NCBI GenBank assembly: GCA_003149345.1
Contig: QFWI01000009.1
Coordinates: 1 to 64,000 of the forward strand
Origin: Vampirovibrio chlorellavorus
Lineage (GTDB): Bacteria; Cyanobacteriota; Vampirovibrionia; Vampirovibrionales; Vampirovibrionaceae
Reading direction: 5' to 3'
Length of the DNA: 64,000 nt
Shown here: piece after piece, positions 33,815-41,931 of the stretch
Layout: each line of letters starts with the position of its first letter
Position numbering within the stretch: the stretch's first letter is position 1
Program-made: the position numbers and the translations under genes
The notes under the pieces: model-generated
The model's input: the letters and a program-made list of their open reading frames with translations, nothing else
Database searches by the model: none
Told to the model about the DNA's origin: nothing

Positions 33815-33959
33815 AATGAAGAACTAGAATGTCAGCGAAAAAATCGAAGAAGTTGATTTTTAAGCCCCATAACCATACCACAAACAGCGGGCAAAAGCCG
33901 CTTTAAGGGAGGTGCCCCCTTATGACCACCGGATTACACCCATGCCAGACTTTACAAAA

Positions 33960-34004
33960 TCGTCACCAAACTGTCATCAAGTTGTCTTACAACTGACGCA
34001 TAAT
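33960..34004 (+). promoter_or_regulatory. Pho box with four 11-bp direct repeats
   Basis: Four 11-mers in register: TCGTCACCAAA (33960), CTGTCATCAAG (33971), TTGTCTTACAA (33982), CTGACGCATAA (33993). PhoB-family regulators bind direct repeats of CTGTCAT-like heptamers every 11 bp. A CATAAT (33999-34004) may be the -10. A PhoB/PhoR pair lies about 2-3.6 kb away. Confidence 0.75.
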
Positions 34005-34010
34005 GGCATC

Positions 34011-34110
34011 CATAGACAGTGAAACGCAAGCAATTGCGATTCAGGATGAAGATACCCCCTAACATATAGCAATCCCCGACTCGCCCGATTATTATCTGGC
34101 GGGTCTTTTT
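34011..34110 (+). ncRNA. candidate phosphate-responsive small RNA
   Basis: A roughly 100-nt transcript is expected between the Pho box promoter and the terminator at 34078-34110. It contains a hairpin CGCAA-GCAA-TTGCG (34025-34038) closed by a GNRA tetraloop, and a terminator stem GACTCGCC/GGCGGGTC (34078-34085, 34098-34105) followed by TTTTT. The only start codon with an upstream AGG encodes 7 residues. Inferred from arrangement; not a known family. Confidence 0.5.
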
Positions 34111-34303
34111 GTATGTCCTTTTCGGGCAGGCGCACAAACTTGGGTTTTGGTGCTTTATTACAGCAACCGAATCGCTGGCCTGCGATCCCGCTTGGGGAAT
34201 GCGCTTGCGCCGGGCGCTATCCGCCCCCCTGCCTCACAGGCTTCAGGGCCCAGAGGTCCGGTTTCAAATTTCACTATTGCTTTTTCATCGTTCATCTTCT
34301 TGA

Positions 34304-34373
34304 TTCACCTTTCATTATTCACTTTTCATTATTCACTTTTCACTATTCACCTTTTACGGCTCACCTTTCAGGG
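34304..34373 (+). repeat. tandem 14-bp (2 x 7) repeats, heptad STRR-like
   Basis: Five 14-bp units: TTCACCTTTCATTA, TTCACTTTTCATTA, TTCACTTTTCACTA, TTCACCTTTTACGG, CTCACCTTTCAGGG. Each is two heptamers of the type TTCAYYW. Short heptanucleotide tandem repeats (STRR) are known from filamentous cyanobacteria. Confidence 0.8.
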
Positions 34374-34447
34374 TTCCCCCTCGGGTAAAACGAGTTAAAA
34401 CCCTCTCTATTTTTTGAGATACGCACCCATTTTTTGAGGACGCCCCT

Positions 34448-35587
34448 ATGCAGATTTCCCCTGGACTTCCCGGTTTGCAATCTTCTAATAGTCAGCAGCC
34501 AACCCGCACTCAACAAAGCGCTCCCAGTTTCGCCGGAAAAGACACCAAAATCAGCACAAGCCCGGACAAAGGCAAGGGCCTCGCCACCGCCGGACATGGC
34601 GTATCGGCTCCAGCAACGGCGATCCCCTGGGCGGATAAGGTGCTCAGCAGCGATTTTTTCCTGAGTAGCAAGGGCGGCGCGCTTTTTTTGCAGAGCCTCT
34701 ATGAGGCCATCACCTCGTCAAATCGGGCAGACCAGCCGGAAGGCAGTCAACAGCCGCAGCACAAACAAGCGCTGCTGAATGTCTTTCACACAATGCTCAA
34801 GGCAAAAAACGCAAAACTGCCACAACCAGAGAGTTTTCCCTTGATTGATTCTCTGCTGTCTGGTAGCCCCGCGCAACAGCAGCTTGCCACAAAGCTGGAG
34901 AGCGTATTTGCCGTTCCGGCCCCTACCGCTCAGGAGCGTGAGCGGGCCCAGGCCCGTCTGGATCGATTTACCACGATATTGCCCTGTAAAAACCCCAGGC
35001 TGATCGCTTTTGATCACCTGGCGGGCCAAAACATTCAGGCCCTGCTGGCAGGGGATCAGCCGGAACAGATTCCCCCAAAACCAGAAGGCTTTGACCCCCT
35101 GACCGAAAAGGAGCAGCAGGCACTGGCCGATTTGATTGAAACCACCCCCGGCCTGGAAAGGAATCGCTCGCTTCAAGCCCAAAGATACCGGAACCGGACC
35201 AGCACTTCGACCATCAATGGATATACCCCGCTCCATGTGGCCGTGGAATATGGCTATTTGCCCATTGTGAAGGCCTTGCTCAAAATGCCCGATGTGGACG
35301 TAAACGCCCGAACCGGAGCTGGCAATGGCAACAACGTCCTCTCAACCGTACTCTCGGCGGCAGTTCTAAGTGGGAACGCCAAAGTGGTTAAAGCCCTTTT
35401 GGCTCATCCAGATATAGATGTCACCACCCGCTCCGGTCTCTTCAACAATAACGCGCTGGAATACGCCACGGAGGCTGGCAATACTGAGATTATTGAATTA
35501 CTGGAAAAGCACATAGCACAATCCAACATCACCCTGCCGCCCCGCCCCGAACCTCAAACCCTTTGGGAGCGGCTACTAGCGGGTTAG
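34448..35587 (+). CDS. ankyrin-repeat protein
   Basis: 379 residues. The N-terminus is disordered with PSFAGKDTK (26-34), then a helical region of unknown type (about 60-230), then three ankyrin units from about 255 (GYTPLHVAVEYGYLPIVKALLKMPDVDVNAR; NNVLSTVLSAAVLSGNAKVVKALLAHPDIDVTTR; NNALEYATEAGNTEIIELLEKH). Probably a protein-binding scaffold. It ends 37 bp before the convergent phoR stop. Ankyrin repeats of the same type (ALLxHPxIDVN) occur in 46705-48654. Confidence 0.8.
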   Translation: MQISPGLPGLQSSNSQQPTRTQQSAPSFAGKDTKISTSPDKGKGLATAGHGVSAPATAIPWADKVLSSDFFLSSKGGALFLQSLYEAITSSNRADQPEGSQQPQHKQALLNVFHTMLKAKNAKLPQPESFPLIDSLLSGSPAQQQLATKLESVFAVPAPTAQERERAQARLDRFTTILPCKNPRLIAFDHLAGQNIQALLAGDQPEQIPPKPEGFDPLTEKEQQALADLIETTPGLERNRSLQAQRYRNRTSTSTINGYTPLHVAVEYGYLPIVKALLKMPDVDVNARTGAGNGNNVLSTVLSAAVLSGNAKVVKALLAHPDIDVTTRSGLFNNNALEYATEAGNTEIIELLEKHIAQSNITLPPRPEPQTLWERLLAG

Positions 35588-35624
35588 GACACAAACCCTG
35601 TCCACAGACCCGGCAAACACTTCC

Positions 35625-36803
35625 TCAAGCCTGCGATACATCGGCGGGAAGCCCCGGCTCCAGCGTGAAGCTGAAAGTGGAGCCCTTGCTGTCATTGCTT
35701 TCCACCCAAATTTCCCCGTTGTGCAGCTGCACAATGTGCTTGACGATGGACAGACCCAGCCCGGTGCCACCCATCTCTCGGGAGCGAGCCTTGTCCACCC
35801 GGTAAAACCGCTCAAATATGCGGGAATGGTACTTGGGGTCTATGCCCATGCCGTTGTCAATGACATCCACCTGAATTTTCCCCCGCTCATTCAGGCCCGC
35901 CCGGATCACCACCCGCCCTTCGGTGGGGGTGTATTTAATGGCGTTGTCCAGCAAGTTGGTTAACACCTGTTGCAAACTGCTCAACTCCGCCAGCGCCCTG
36001 GGTAAGTTTTCGCTGATTTCCACAGAAATCTGAATCTTCTTTTCATCGGCCTTGTCCTGAACCAACGTCAGCACCTGCTGAATCAACCCCTCGACCGAGG
36101 TGGGCAGAAACTCCGGCTTGTAATCGGGGGATTCCAGCTTGGACAAATCCAACAGGTCTTCAACCAATTGGGTCAGCCGCAGGGAATGGCGATGAATGAC
36201 CTTGATAAAGTCCAGACAGACCGCCGGGTCATCGACCGCCCCGTCCAGGAGGGTTTCAGAATACCCCTCAATGGCGCTCAACGGGGTCCGCAACTCGTGG
36301 GACACGTTGGCCACAAAGTCCCGGCGCATGCGCTCAGTCTGGCGAATATCGGTAATGTCGTGGAAGATGATCACACAGCCGTCCACCGTTTGCGGGCTAG
36401 GTGCTTCCAGCGGAACTATGGGGCGCACCTCGGGCTCCCCGGAGCCCAGAAACCCCGGAATGTTAATGGGCACTATATGCGCCTCAAAAAACAAAGGCTG
36501 CGGGTAGCCCTGTTCCAGGGTAATCTCTTCCACGCAGGTGTTGGCCGTGGAAAGCACCCTGTGCATGGCGGTTAAAAACACGGGATTCTGAATAACCGCC
36601 TCTACTTGCTGGCCCACCACCTCGTCTCTCAGCTGCAAAAACTGCCTCAGGGAGCGGTTGACCTGCAAAATCTGCCCGTGCCGGTCACAAATCAGGATGC
36701 CATCCCGAAACTCTTTGAGCAGCATCATCAAAATATGCTGCTCCCGGAACAGATGCTTGAGTTGACTGAAACTTTTGGAGGAAGGCGCGGGAGGACTGGT
36801 CAT
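35625..36803 (-). CDS. phoR: PhoR/SphS-like sensor histidine kinase
   Basis: 392 residues with no transmembrane segment. A PAS domain (about 22-150: LLKEFRDGILICDRHGQILQVNRS) precedes HisKA with phospho-His H169 in DFVANVSHELRTPLSAIEGYSETLL, and the HATPase has N-box NLLDNAIKYT, G1 DNGMGI, F-box IFERFYRVD and G2 GGTGLGLSIVKHIV. The PAS-HisKA-HATPase layout and partner match PhoR; lack of membrane anchoring resembles cyanobacterial SphS. Placed 24 bp after the PhoB-like gene. Confidence 0.87.
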   Translation of the reverse strand: MTSPPAPSSKSFSQLKHLFREQHILMMLLKEFRDGILICDRHGQILQVNRSLRQFLQLRDEVVGQQVEAVIQNPVFLTAMHRVLSTANTCVEEITLEQGYPQPLFFEAHIVPINIPGFLGSGEPEVRPIVPLEAPSPQTVDGCVIIFHDITDIRQTERMRRDFVANVSHELRTPLSAIEGYSETLLDGAVDDPAVCLDFIKVIHRHSLRLTQLVEDLLDLSKLESPDYKPEFLPTSVEGLIQQVLTLVQDKADEKKIQISVEISENLPRALAELSSLQQVLTNLLDNAIKYTPTEGRVVIRAGLNERGKIQVDVIDNGMGIDPKYHSRIFERFYRVDKARSREMGGTGLGLSIVKHIVQLHNGEIWVESNDSKGSTFSFTLEPGLPADVSQA

Positions 36804-36827
36804 GGGGAGATTTTCGTTCTCTAATGG

Positions 36828-37607
36828 TTAATGGGGGTTGGTGACAGGCGTCAAAGGGAGTTCAGACGGGGAGCCTTCCGGTCGCTTTCCGTTGGCTGAC
36901 CCGTTCGCTGACCCGTTCATGGTAATGCGGTATCCCACCCCCCGAACCGTCTCAATCATGTCGCGCGCCGGGCCCAGCTTGGCCCGCAGGCGCTTGACCT
37001 GGGCATCCACGGTGCGATCCATCACGGATTCCGCCTCTTCCTGCCAAACGGTTTCCAGCATTTGCTCCCGGGTCTTGACCCGGTTGGGCTGGCTGGCCAG
37101 GGCCATTAAAATTTTGAACTCGGTGTGGGTCAGCGAAATATCCTGATCGTTGACCAGGACCCGGAACTCGTCTGGAAAAATTTTAAGGCGACCCAATACA
37201 ATGTGTTTGCCTTCCACCTCGCTGGGCCTGAAGCCAGAGGTTCGGGCCAACATGGCCTTGACTCGCAACACCAGTTCCTTGGGGCTGAATGGCTTGATGA
37301 CATAATCCTCCACCCCGCATTCAAAACCGGTGACCCGGTTGTACTCGGAAGACCGGGCAGTGAGCATGATAATGGGGATGTGCCGGGTTTCCGCGTCGCC
37401 TTTCAAATCACGGCAAATATCGTACCCGGAACGATCGGGCAGCATCAAATCCAGAATAATCAGGTTGGGCTGAAAGCTTTCCACCAACGGCAACACAGAT
37501 GAACCGTTGTAAGCGGACTCCACCTGTAAGCCATTTTTTTCCAGGTTGTAACGAACCAGGTTCACCAGGTCTTTTTCATCATCAACAACCAAAATGCGGG
37601 AGGTCAT
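36828..37607 (-). CDS. phoB: PhoB-like OmpR-family response regulator
   Basis: 259 residues. The receiver has D9/D10, phospho-acceptor D53 (LIILDLMLPDRSGYD) and K105 (VIKPFSPKELVLRVKAML). The winged helix spans about 130-230 (HTEFKILMALASQPNRVKTREQMLETVW, TVDAQVKRLRAKLG, IETVRGVGYRI). A short tail carries a duplicated NGSA (12-bp coding repeat). Assigned as PhoB by its kinase, sequence and Pho boxes nearby. A Pho box upstream of the preceding same-strand gene could give autoregulation. Confidence 0.87.
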   Translation of the reverse strand: MTSRILVVDDEKDLVNLVRYNLEKNGLQVESAYNGSSVLPLVESFQPNLIILDLMLPDRSGYDICRDLKGDAETRHIPIIMLTARSSEYNRVTGFECGVEDYVIKPFSPKELVLRVKAMLARTSGFRPSEVEGKHIVLGRLKIFPDEFRVLVNDQDISLTHTEFKILMALASQPNRVKTREQMLETVWQEEAESVMDRTVDAQVKRLRAKLGPARDMIETVRGVGYRITMNGSANGSANGKRPEGSPSELPLTPVTNPH

Positions 37608-37714
37608 GGGGGTGGCGGATCCGTTGGAAAAGTGTGACTGAGATTTGGATTGAGATTTGGACTAAAACCAGGGCAGGCCTTAACCCGAAGGCATGATAAC
37701 CGAAACAGGGGAAA

Positions 37715-38392
37715 CTAGGCCAGGGTGGCCGTAAAAACCGGCCCCAGCGGGGCGGATAAAAACGGGTTGTGCGCCGAATGGCTGGCCAGGCCAGACGGGA
37801 AATACCGCGGGATATACTGGGGAAAAACCGGTGTGGCCAAGGGAGAAGGGCGGCTGTCCATACCGGAACCCGACTGGGCGAAAGTCAGCGGCTGATGTTT
37901 GATGGAATGATGGGCCTCGCTCATTTTTTTTTGAAGCGCTTTGTCCTGAATGGCATCCTCGTCCCGATCATCCTCATCGAGATCACGATCCCCTTCAATC
38001 ACGCTTTCATCCAGCTCGCCACCGGGTTTCCACAAGTTGCGAGGAGCGACTTTCCGGCTAATGGCCTCAGCGGCGAAAATACCGAGGGTAATGGGAATGG
38101 CCTTGAGCAGGATTTGATGACTGGCAGCCTTTTGCAGAAAGGTCTTGAGTCCTTTAAAAGGGATATGTTTCAGGTTGAATTGATGGCCCAACCAGTCCAG
38201 TGCGGCAGTAAAGGCGGAAACCATTCCCAAGGTGGCGGACTCCCGCTGGATGGTGTTCTTTTTAACTCGCCAGGGAGCGTTACGATCATCCCAAACCCGG
38301 TAGCCACTGCCCACCCCTTTAGTGGCTACCCCCGCCAGGGCGGTATGCAATACTTCGCGGGCAACGCTGGTTGTAACAGGGTTGATGGCCAT
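37715..38392 (-). CDS. protein of unknown function, probable Pho regulon member
   Basis: 225 residues from ATG 38392 (MAINPVTTSVAREVLHTALAG), chosen because the upstream ATGs at 38461 and 38440 lie in or right behind the Pho box. A helical domain spans about 1-110 with moderately hydrophobic segments (ILLKAIPITLGIFAAEAISRKVAP), then an acidic DRDLDEDDRDEDA stretch and a Pro/Ser/Phe-rich C-terminus. No family recognised. It is 107 bp upstream of phoB on the same strand with no obvious terminator between. Confidence 0.6.
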   Translation of the reverse strand: MAINPVTTSVAREVLHTALAGVATKGVGSGYRVWDDRNAPWRVKKNTIQRESATLGMVSAFTAALDWLGHQFNLKHIPFKGLKTFLQKAASHQILLKAIPITLGIFAAEAISRKVAPRNLWKPGGELDESVIEGDRDLDEDDRDEDAIQDKALQKKMSEAHHSIKHQPLTFAQSGSGMDSRPSPLATPVFPQYIPRYFPSGLASHSAHNPFLSAPLGPVFTATLA

Positions 38393-38451
38393 TTTGGCAC
38401 GAGCTTTCCTAGTCTTTAATATCCTGGATTCTGAGGTCATCCTATGGAAGT

Positions 38452-38472
38452 CCTGTGACATTTTGATGACAG
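38452..38472 (-). promoter_or_regulatory. Pho box
   Basis: On the minus strand CTGTCATCAAAATGTCACAG: two CTGTCAT-like heptamers 11 bp apart. It shares CTGTCATCAA and TGTC at the same spacing with the box at 33971-33985. Located 60 bp upstream of the chosen start of 37715-38392. Confidence 0.7.
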
Positions 38473-38515
38473 CATGCGCGAGTAATACAAAATGTAAACT
38501 TCGGCAGAACGCCTC

Positions 38516-38673
38516 AGAGACTATCCGAAAAGTTTTCAGTTCGGCGTGGCTACAAGGCCCTCAAAAATTAATACCAGGACGCGCAAGCAAGGCGCTTATA
38601 CTGATCAGTAACGAAACTGAGCAGCGCACGAACGCAGGAGACGCCCGAAATGGAGGCTTTTCGGATAGTCTCT
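38516..38673. mobile_element. MITE-like element with 17-bp perfect terminal inverted repeats
   Basis: AGAGACTATCCGAAAAG (38516-38532) is exactly repeated inverted at 38657-38673. The 158-bp element has no gene, and its sub-terminal regions are weakly inverted too (TTCGGCGT-like). No clear target duplication. It lies just upstream of the Pho box. Confidence 0.6.
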
Positions 38674-38803
38674 CAGGGGCATCTCAACCGGATATCTTTC
38701 GTTCATATCTGCTTTAATTAAGAAATATTGATAAAAATTAAAGATCCCGGGCATTCAGCCGAAGCAGCATTTAGTGCATTTTTAATTGGCAGGTAGTACG
38801 GTG

Positions 38804-40513
38804 ATGGGTTTCTCCACAATGTTTTCCAAATGGATTTGGCAAGGCCCCGGGGCACAGGCATGGGACGCCCCTGTGGTGAGCCAATGGCTGTCCCGACCAC
38901 AGGCCGTCACGCAACCCCAGGACACCTCTGCGGTTGATACCGTTTTCTCCGGCTGGATAGAACCTTTGGGCCACCAGTTCTCCCAGTCCCACCTGGCCGG
39001 GCTCATCGATTTCCACGCCCTGGGCTGGATACTATTCTTTTGCGTCATGCTGGTCTATTTACTAAACAAGCAACAATGGTTGCGCATGCAGCGAGAAATG
39101 CGCAAGATGGCCATGTTTGACCCTCTGACCGGTCTGCACAATCGTACCCTGCTGGAAGAGACGCTTCGCGACAAAATCAAGGCCAACAAAGACAGTTCAA
39201 ATTCACAAAGGTTCGCCCTGATGCTGGGCGATCTGGATCGCTTTCAACAGGTAAATGACACCCTGGGCCATCAGGCCGGAGATCATTTACTGAAACAGGT
39301 GGCATTCCGGCTGAAAAACATTCTACGCAACACCGACTTTGTGGCTCGCCTGGGCGGGGACGAATTCGGCATCATCCTGGACTCACTGGATCATGACGGA
39401 TTCGTCAATCAACTGGCACAACGGATTCAAAAAACGCTGGATGAGCCCATCCTGCTGGATGGCATGGCCATAAAAGCGGGAATCAGCATGGGCATTGTTT
39501 TATACCCGGATGACGGCGAAGACCTGGATACGCTGATGCGACACGTGGATATTGCCCTGTACCGGGCCAAGGAACGCCGGGATTGCTTTACTTTTTACGA
39601 CGCGGAAATGGATGAGTACAACCGCAAACACATAGAATTGCAAAACGATCTGCGAGAAGCCATTAAAAATCAGGACCTGGAAGCCTATTACCAGCCCAAG
39701 GTGGATTGCAACACCCATCAGGTCAAGGGACTGGAAGCGCTGGCCCGCTGGAGTCACCCGGAACGCGGCATGATTTCCCCGGCGGAGTTTATCCCCATTG
39801 CCAAAAAAAACAACCTGATTGGCGGCCTGACCCTGGTCATGCTGGAAAAGTCCATCCAGCAAATCAGCCAGCTCTATCATCAGGGCGTGGACATCCTGTT
39901 GTCGGTGAATATTACGGAACAAAACCTGGGCGATCTGAGCTTTCCCGAGACCGTGGCCGAAATCCTGCTGCGCCACAATTTTCCGCCTCATTGTCTGGAA
40001 CTCGAAATTACGGAAGACGTGATTATTGATAACGTGAAAAACGCCGCCCGAGTCACCGAGAAACTGAAAAACCTGGGCATCCAGATTTCGATTGACGACT
40101 TTGGCACCGGCAATTCCTCCATTTCATACCTGAAAAAACTGCCCATCAACACCCTGAAAATCGATCTCTCCTTTATCCGGGAAATGAACCGCAGCCCCGA
40201 TGACGCGGCCATTGTCAAAACCACCATTCTCCTCAGCAAAAGTCTGGGCCTTTCGGTGGTGGCCGAAGGGGTGGAAGACGAGCTGACCCTGCAACGTCTG
40301 AATGACTGGGGCTGTGATTTGGCTCAGGGCTTTTATGTCTGTAAGCCCATCCCTCAGGAGGAACTGGTGCGGTGGCTGGAAAAAGGCCCCTGGAAACCGG
40401 TTTTCCGTACCCAGGCTGAACAGTCAACCACCAAAGAAGCGGATGATTTCTCTTCCCCCTCTCACAACGTGCGGCCCTTCAAGCGCTCGCAGGCCGGAGG
40501 GGGCCTAGAATAA
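38804..40513 (+). CDS. membrane-anchored GGDEF-EAL cyclic-di-GMP protein
   Basis: 569 residues from ATG 38804 (GTG 38801 possible). One transmembrane helix (about 73-88, ALGWILFFCVMLVYLL). The GGDEF domain has an intact GGDEF (184-188) and a product-inhibition RxxD site RNTD (175-178). The EAL domain has EALARW (from 311), DDFGTGNSS, LKIDLSFI and VVAEGVED. Both domains look active, so it could make or degrade c-di-GMP. The periplasmic part is about 70 residues without a known sensor fold. Monocistronic. Confidence 0.9.
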   Translation: MGFSTMFSKWIWQGPGAQAWDAPVVSQWLSRPQAVTQPQDTSAVDTVFSGWIEPLGHQFSQSHLAGLIDFHALGWILFFCVMLVYLLNKQQWLRMQREMRKMAMFDPLTGLHNRTLLEETLRDKIKANKDSSNSQRFALMLGDLDRFQQVNDTLGHQAGDHLLKQVAFRLKNILRNTDFVARLGGDEFGIILDSLDHDGFVNQLAQRIQKTLDEPILLDGMAIKAGISMGIVLYPDDGEDLDTLMRHVDIALYRAKERRDCFTFYDAEMDEYNRKHIELQNDLREAIKNQDLEAYYQPKVDCNTHQVKGLEALARWSHPERGMISPAEFIPIAKKNNLIGGLTLVMLEKSIQQISQLYHQGVDILLSVNITEQNLGDLSFPETVAEILLRHNFPPHCLELEITEDVIIDNVKNAARVTEKLKNLGIQISIDDFGTGNSSISYLKKLPINTLKIDLSFIREMNRSPDDAAIVKTTILLSKSLGLSVVAEGVEDELTLQRLNDWGCDLAQGFYVCKPIPQEELVRWLEKGPWKPVFRTQAEQSTTKEADDFSSPSHNVRPFKRSQAGGGLE

Positions 40514-40567
40514 CCTCAATAAATAACATCCCTGAATAATCGCCCTGAATCACCTCTAGCGGCTGGC

Positions 40568-40598
40568 AAAATAAAAGCGAGGACATTAAATCCTCGCT
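40568..40598 (-). terminator. strong minus-strand terminator
   Basis: Stem AGCGAGGA/TCCTCGCT (40576-40583, 40591-40598); read on the minus strand it runs into TTTTATTTT. It implies a minus-strand transcript from 40600-41180, where only a small frame (40673-40903) is seen. Confidence 0.75.
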
Positions 40599-40672
40599 AT
40601 CATCCAGTCGTGCAACACAAAGGCCACCGGCCTTTTTCCTCACATAACGCGACTCAATAGTGAATCGCACCC

Positions 40673-40903
40673 CTAACGGCTCTCTCCTCTCTTACGACTA
40701 ACCGGGAAGATACCCTTCCCCCGGATACCACCCATGATGGCGTCGGCCACCAGATGGCAAGCAGCTCGGCCAACAGCCGCTTCAGGCCACTGCAATCCAG
40801 GACTAAAGGCCTCCAACTGGCGGAAATCCAGAGGCGTGGCCAGACCCATTGCTGAACCTGTAGCGTTTGGAGCGATTTCAAAATCATGGGACAAACTCTC
40901 CAT
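40673..40903 (-). CDS. possible small protein upstream of a terminator
   Basis: 76 codons, MESLSHDFEIAPNATG..., ending in a basic Gly-rich tail (GGIRGKGIFPVSRKRGESR). No ribosome binding site. Its only support is composition and the terminator 75 bp downstream. No family recognised. Confidence 0.3.
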   Translation of the reverse strand: MESLSHDFEIAPNATGSAMGLATPLDFRQLEAFSPGLQWPEAAVGRAACHLVADAIMGGIRGKGIFPVSRKRGESR

Positions 40904-41021
40904 CGGGAAAGCCAGAAGCGTTCCCGATCCAATTTATGAAACTGTACGTTCAAACACGGTCAACTTGGCTCTACAAAAAAGGCAGAGCTTGGTACAAGAA
41001 CCGATTTCATTTGCGCTTTGA

Positions 41022-41094
41022 ATACTTCAGACAAAATACTTCAGACAAAACGTCACCCCTTGGGTAATTACCAGTGAGTCATTACCAGTGGGTG
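41022..41094 (+). repeat. two different 14-bp tandem duplications side by side
   Basis: ATACTTCAGACAAA at 41022-41035 and 41036-41049 (identical); ATTACCAGTGAGTC at 41067-41080 (first A is 41067) and ATTACCAGTGGGTG at 41081-41094 (two mismatches). Confidence 0.8.
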
Positions 41095-41184
41095 ACTACA
41101 AGAAAATAAAAACAACCAAAAGACAACAATTGCCTGTCCGCAGGGCTTGGGTAGCAAACGCTCCCAAGACTTCCTCAAGCCCGC

Positions 41185-41793
41185 TCAGGTAGAGGCAAGG
41201 TCGGATACAAGACGGGCCAAAGCCTCATGCAACGCTTCCGGCGTACCTGTATTCGGCAAAATCACCCCACCCGGATGTTGCCGGGTCATGGCCTGCTTCT
41301 GCTCCCGACTGAGCTGGCTTTGAATGCGGGCCAGGGCGTCCGCTTCGCTCATCCCCCGCTTGTGGCGCAAACGCTCCAGCTGAGTGGCCGGATCGGTATC
41401 CAGCAGCCAGACCTGATCGTAGCGCTCGGCCAAACCGGACTCAAAGAGTAGGGGAATAATGGCCACCACGGCGGGTTGATCGGCGTTTTGGGCAAAGAAG
41501 GCCTCAATTTGATGCCGGGTCTTGGGATGAATCCAGCTTTCCAGCAGTTTACGACGATCCGGGTGCTGAAACACCCGCGCCCCCAAAGCCGGACGATCCA
41601 CCGCTCCCGTTTCATCAAACACATCCGGGCCAAAGGTTTCCCGAATGTGGGCTTTCAAGTCTCCGTCTTCACGCAGGAGGGAATGCACCACATCGTCCGC
41701 ATCAATCACCGGAATCCCCCGGCCTTTCAGGTACTCCCCGGCCAGGGACTTGCCGCTGGCAATCCCCCCGGTCAGGGCAATTCGACACACCAT
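41185..41793 (-). CDS. coaE: dephospho-CoA kinase
   Basis: 202 residues from ATG 41793, with AAGGA 9 nt upstream. P-loop is LTGGIASGKS (6-15), then VIDADDVVH, the family's WIHPKTRHQIEAFF, PLLFESGLAERYDQVWLLD and R-rich lid RLRHKRGMSEADALARI. It phosphorylates dephospho-CoA to CoA in the cytoplasm. Full length. Confidence 0.95.
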   Translation of the reverse strand: MVCRIALTGGIASGKSLAGEYLKGRGIPVIDADDVVHSLLREDGDLKAHIRETFGPDVFDETGAVDRPALGARVFQHPDRRKLLESWIHPKTRHQIEAFFAQNADQPAVVAIIPLLFESGLAERYDQVWLLDTDPATQLERLRHKRGMSEADALARIQSQLSREQKQAMTRQHPGGVILPNTGTPEALHEALARLVSDLAST

Positions 41794-41931
41794 CAAAAAA
41801 ATCCTTGCGTTCAACGCTTTCCCTGATAGCTTACTGCCTGGCTTGTGAGATAATCAAGCCTGATTGCTGTCTCGCCCGATTTTTTCCCGAGAGAGCGCAC
41901 AAAAAACAGCCCCCCTCCCAAAGGACCTACC

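Noticed and set aside
33952..34137. 61-codon minus-strand frame over the Pho box
   Set aside because: It covers a regulatory site and terminator on the plus strand and has no ribosome binding site or protein-like sequence.
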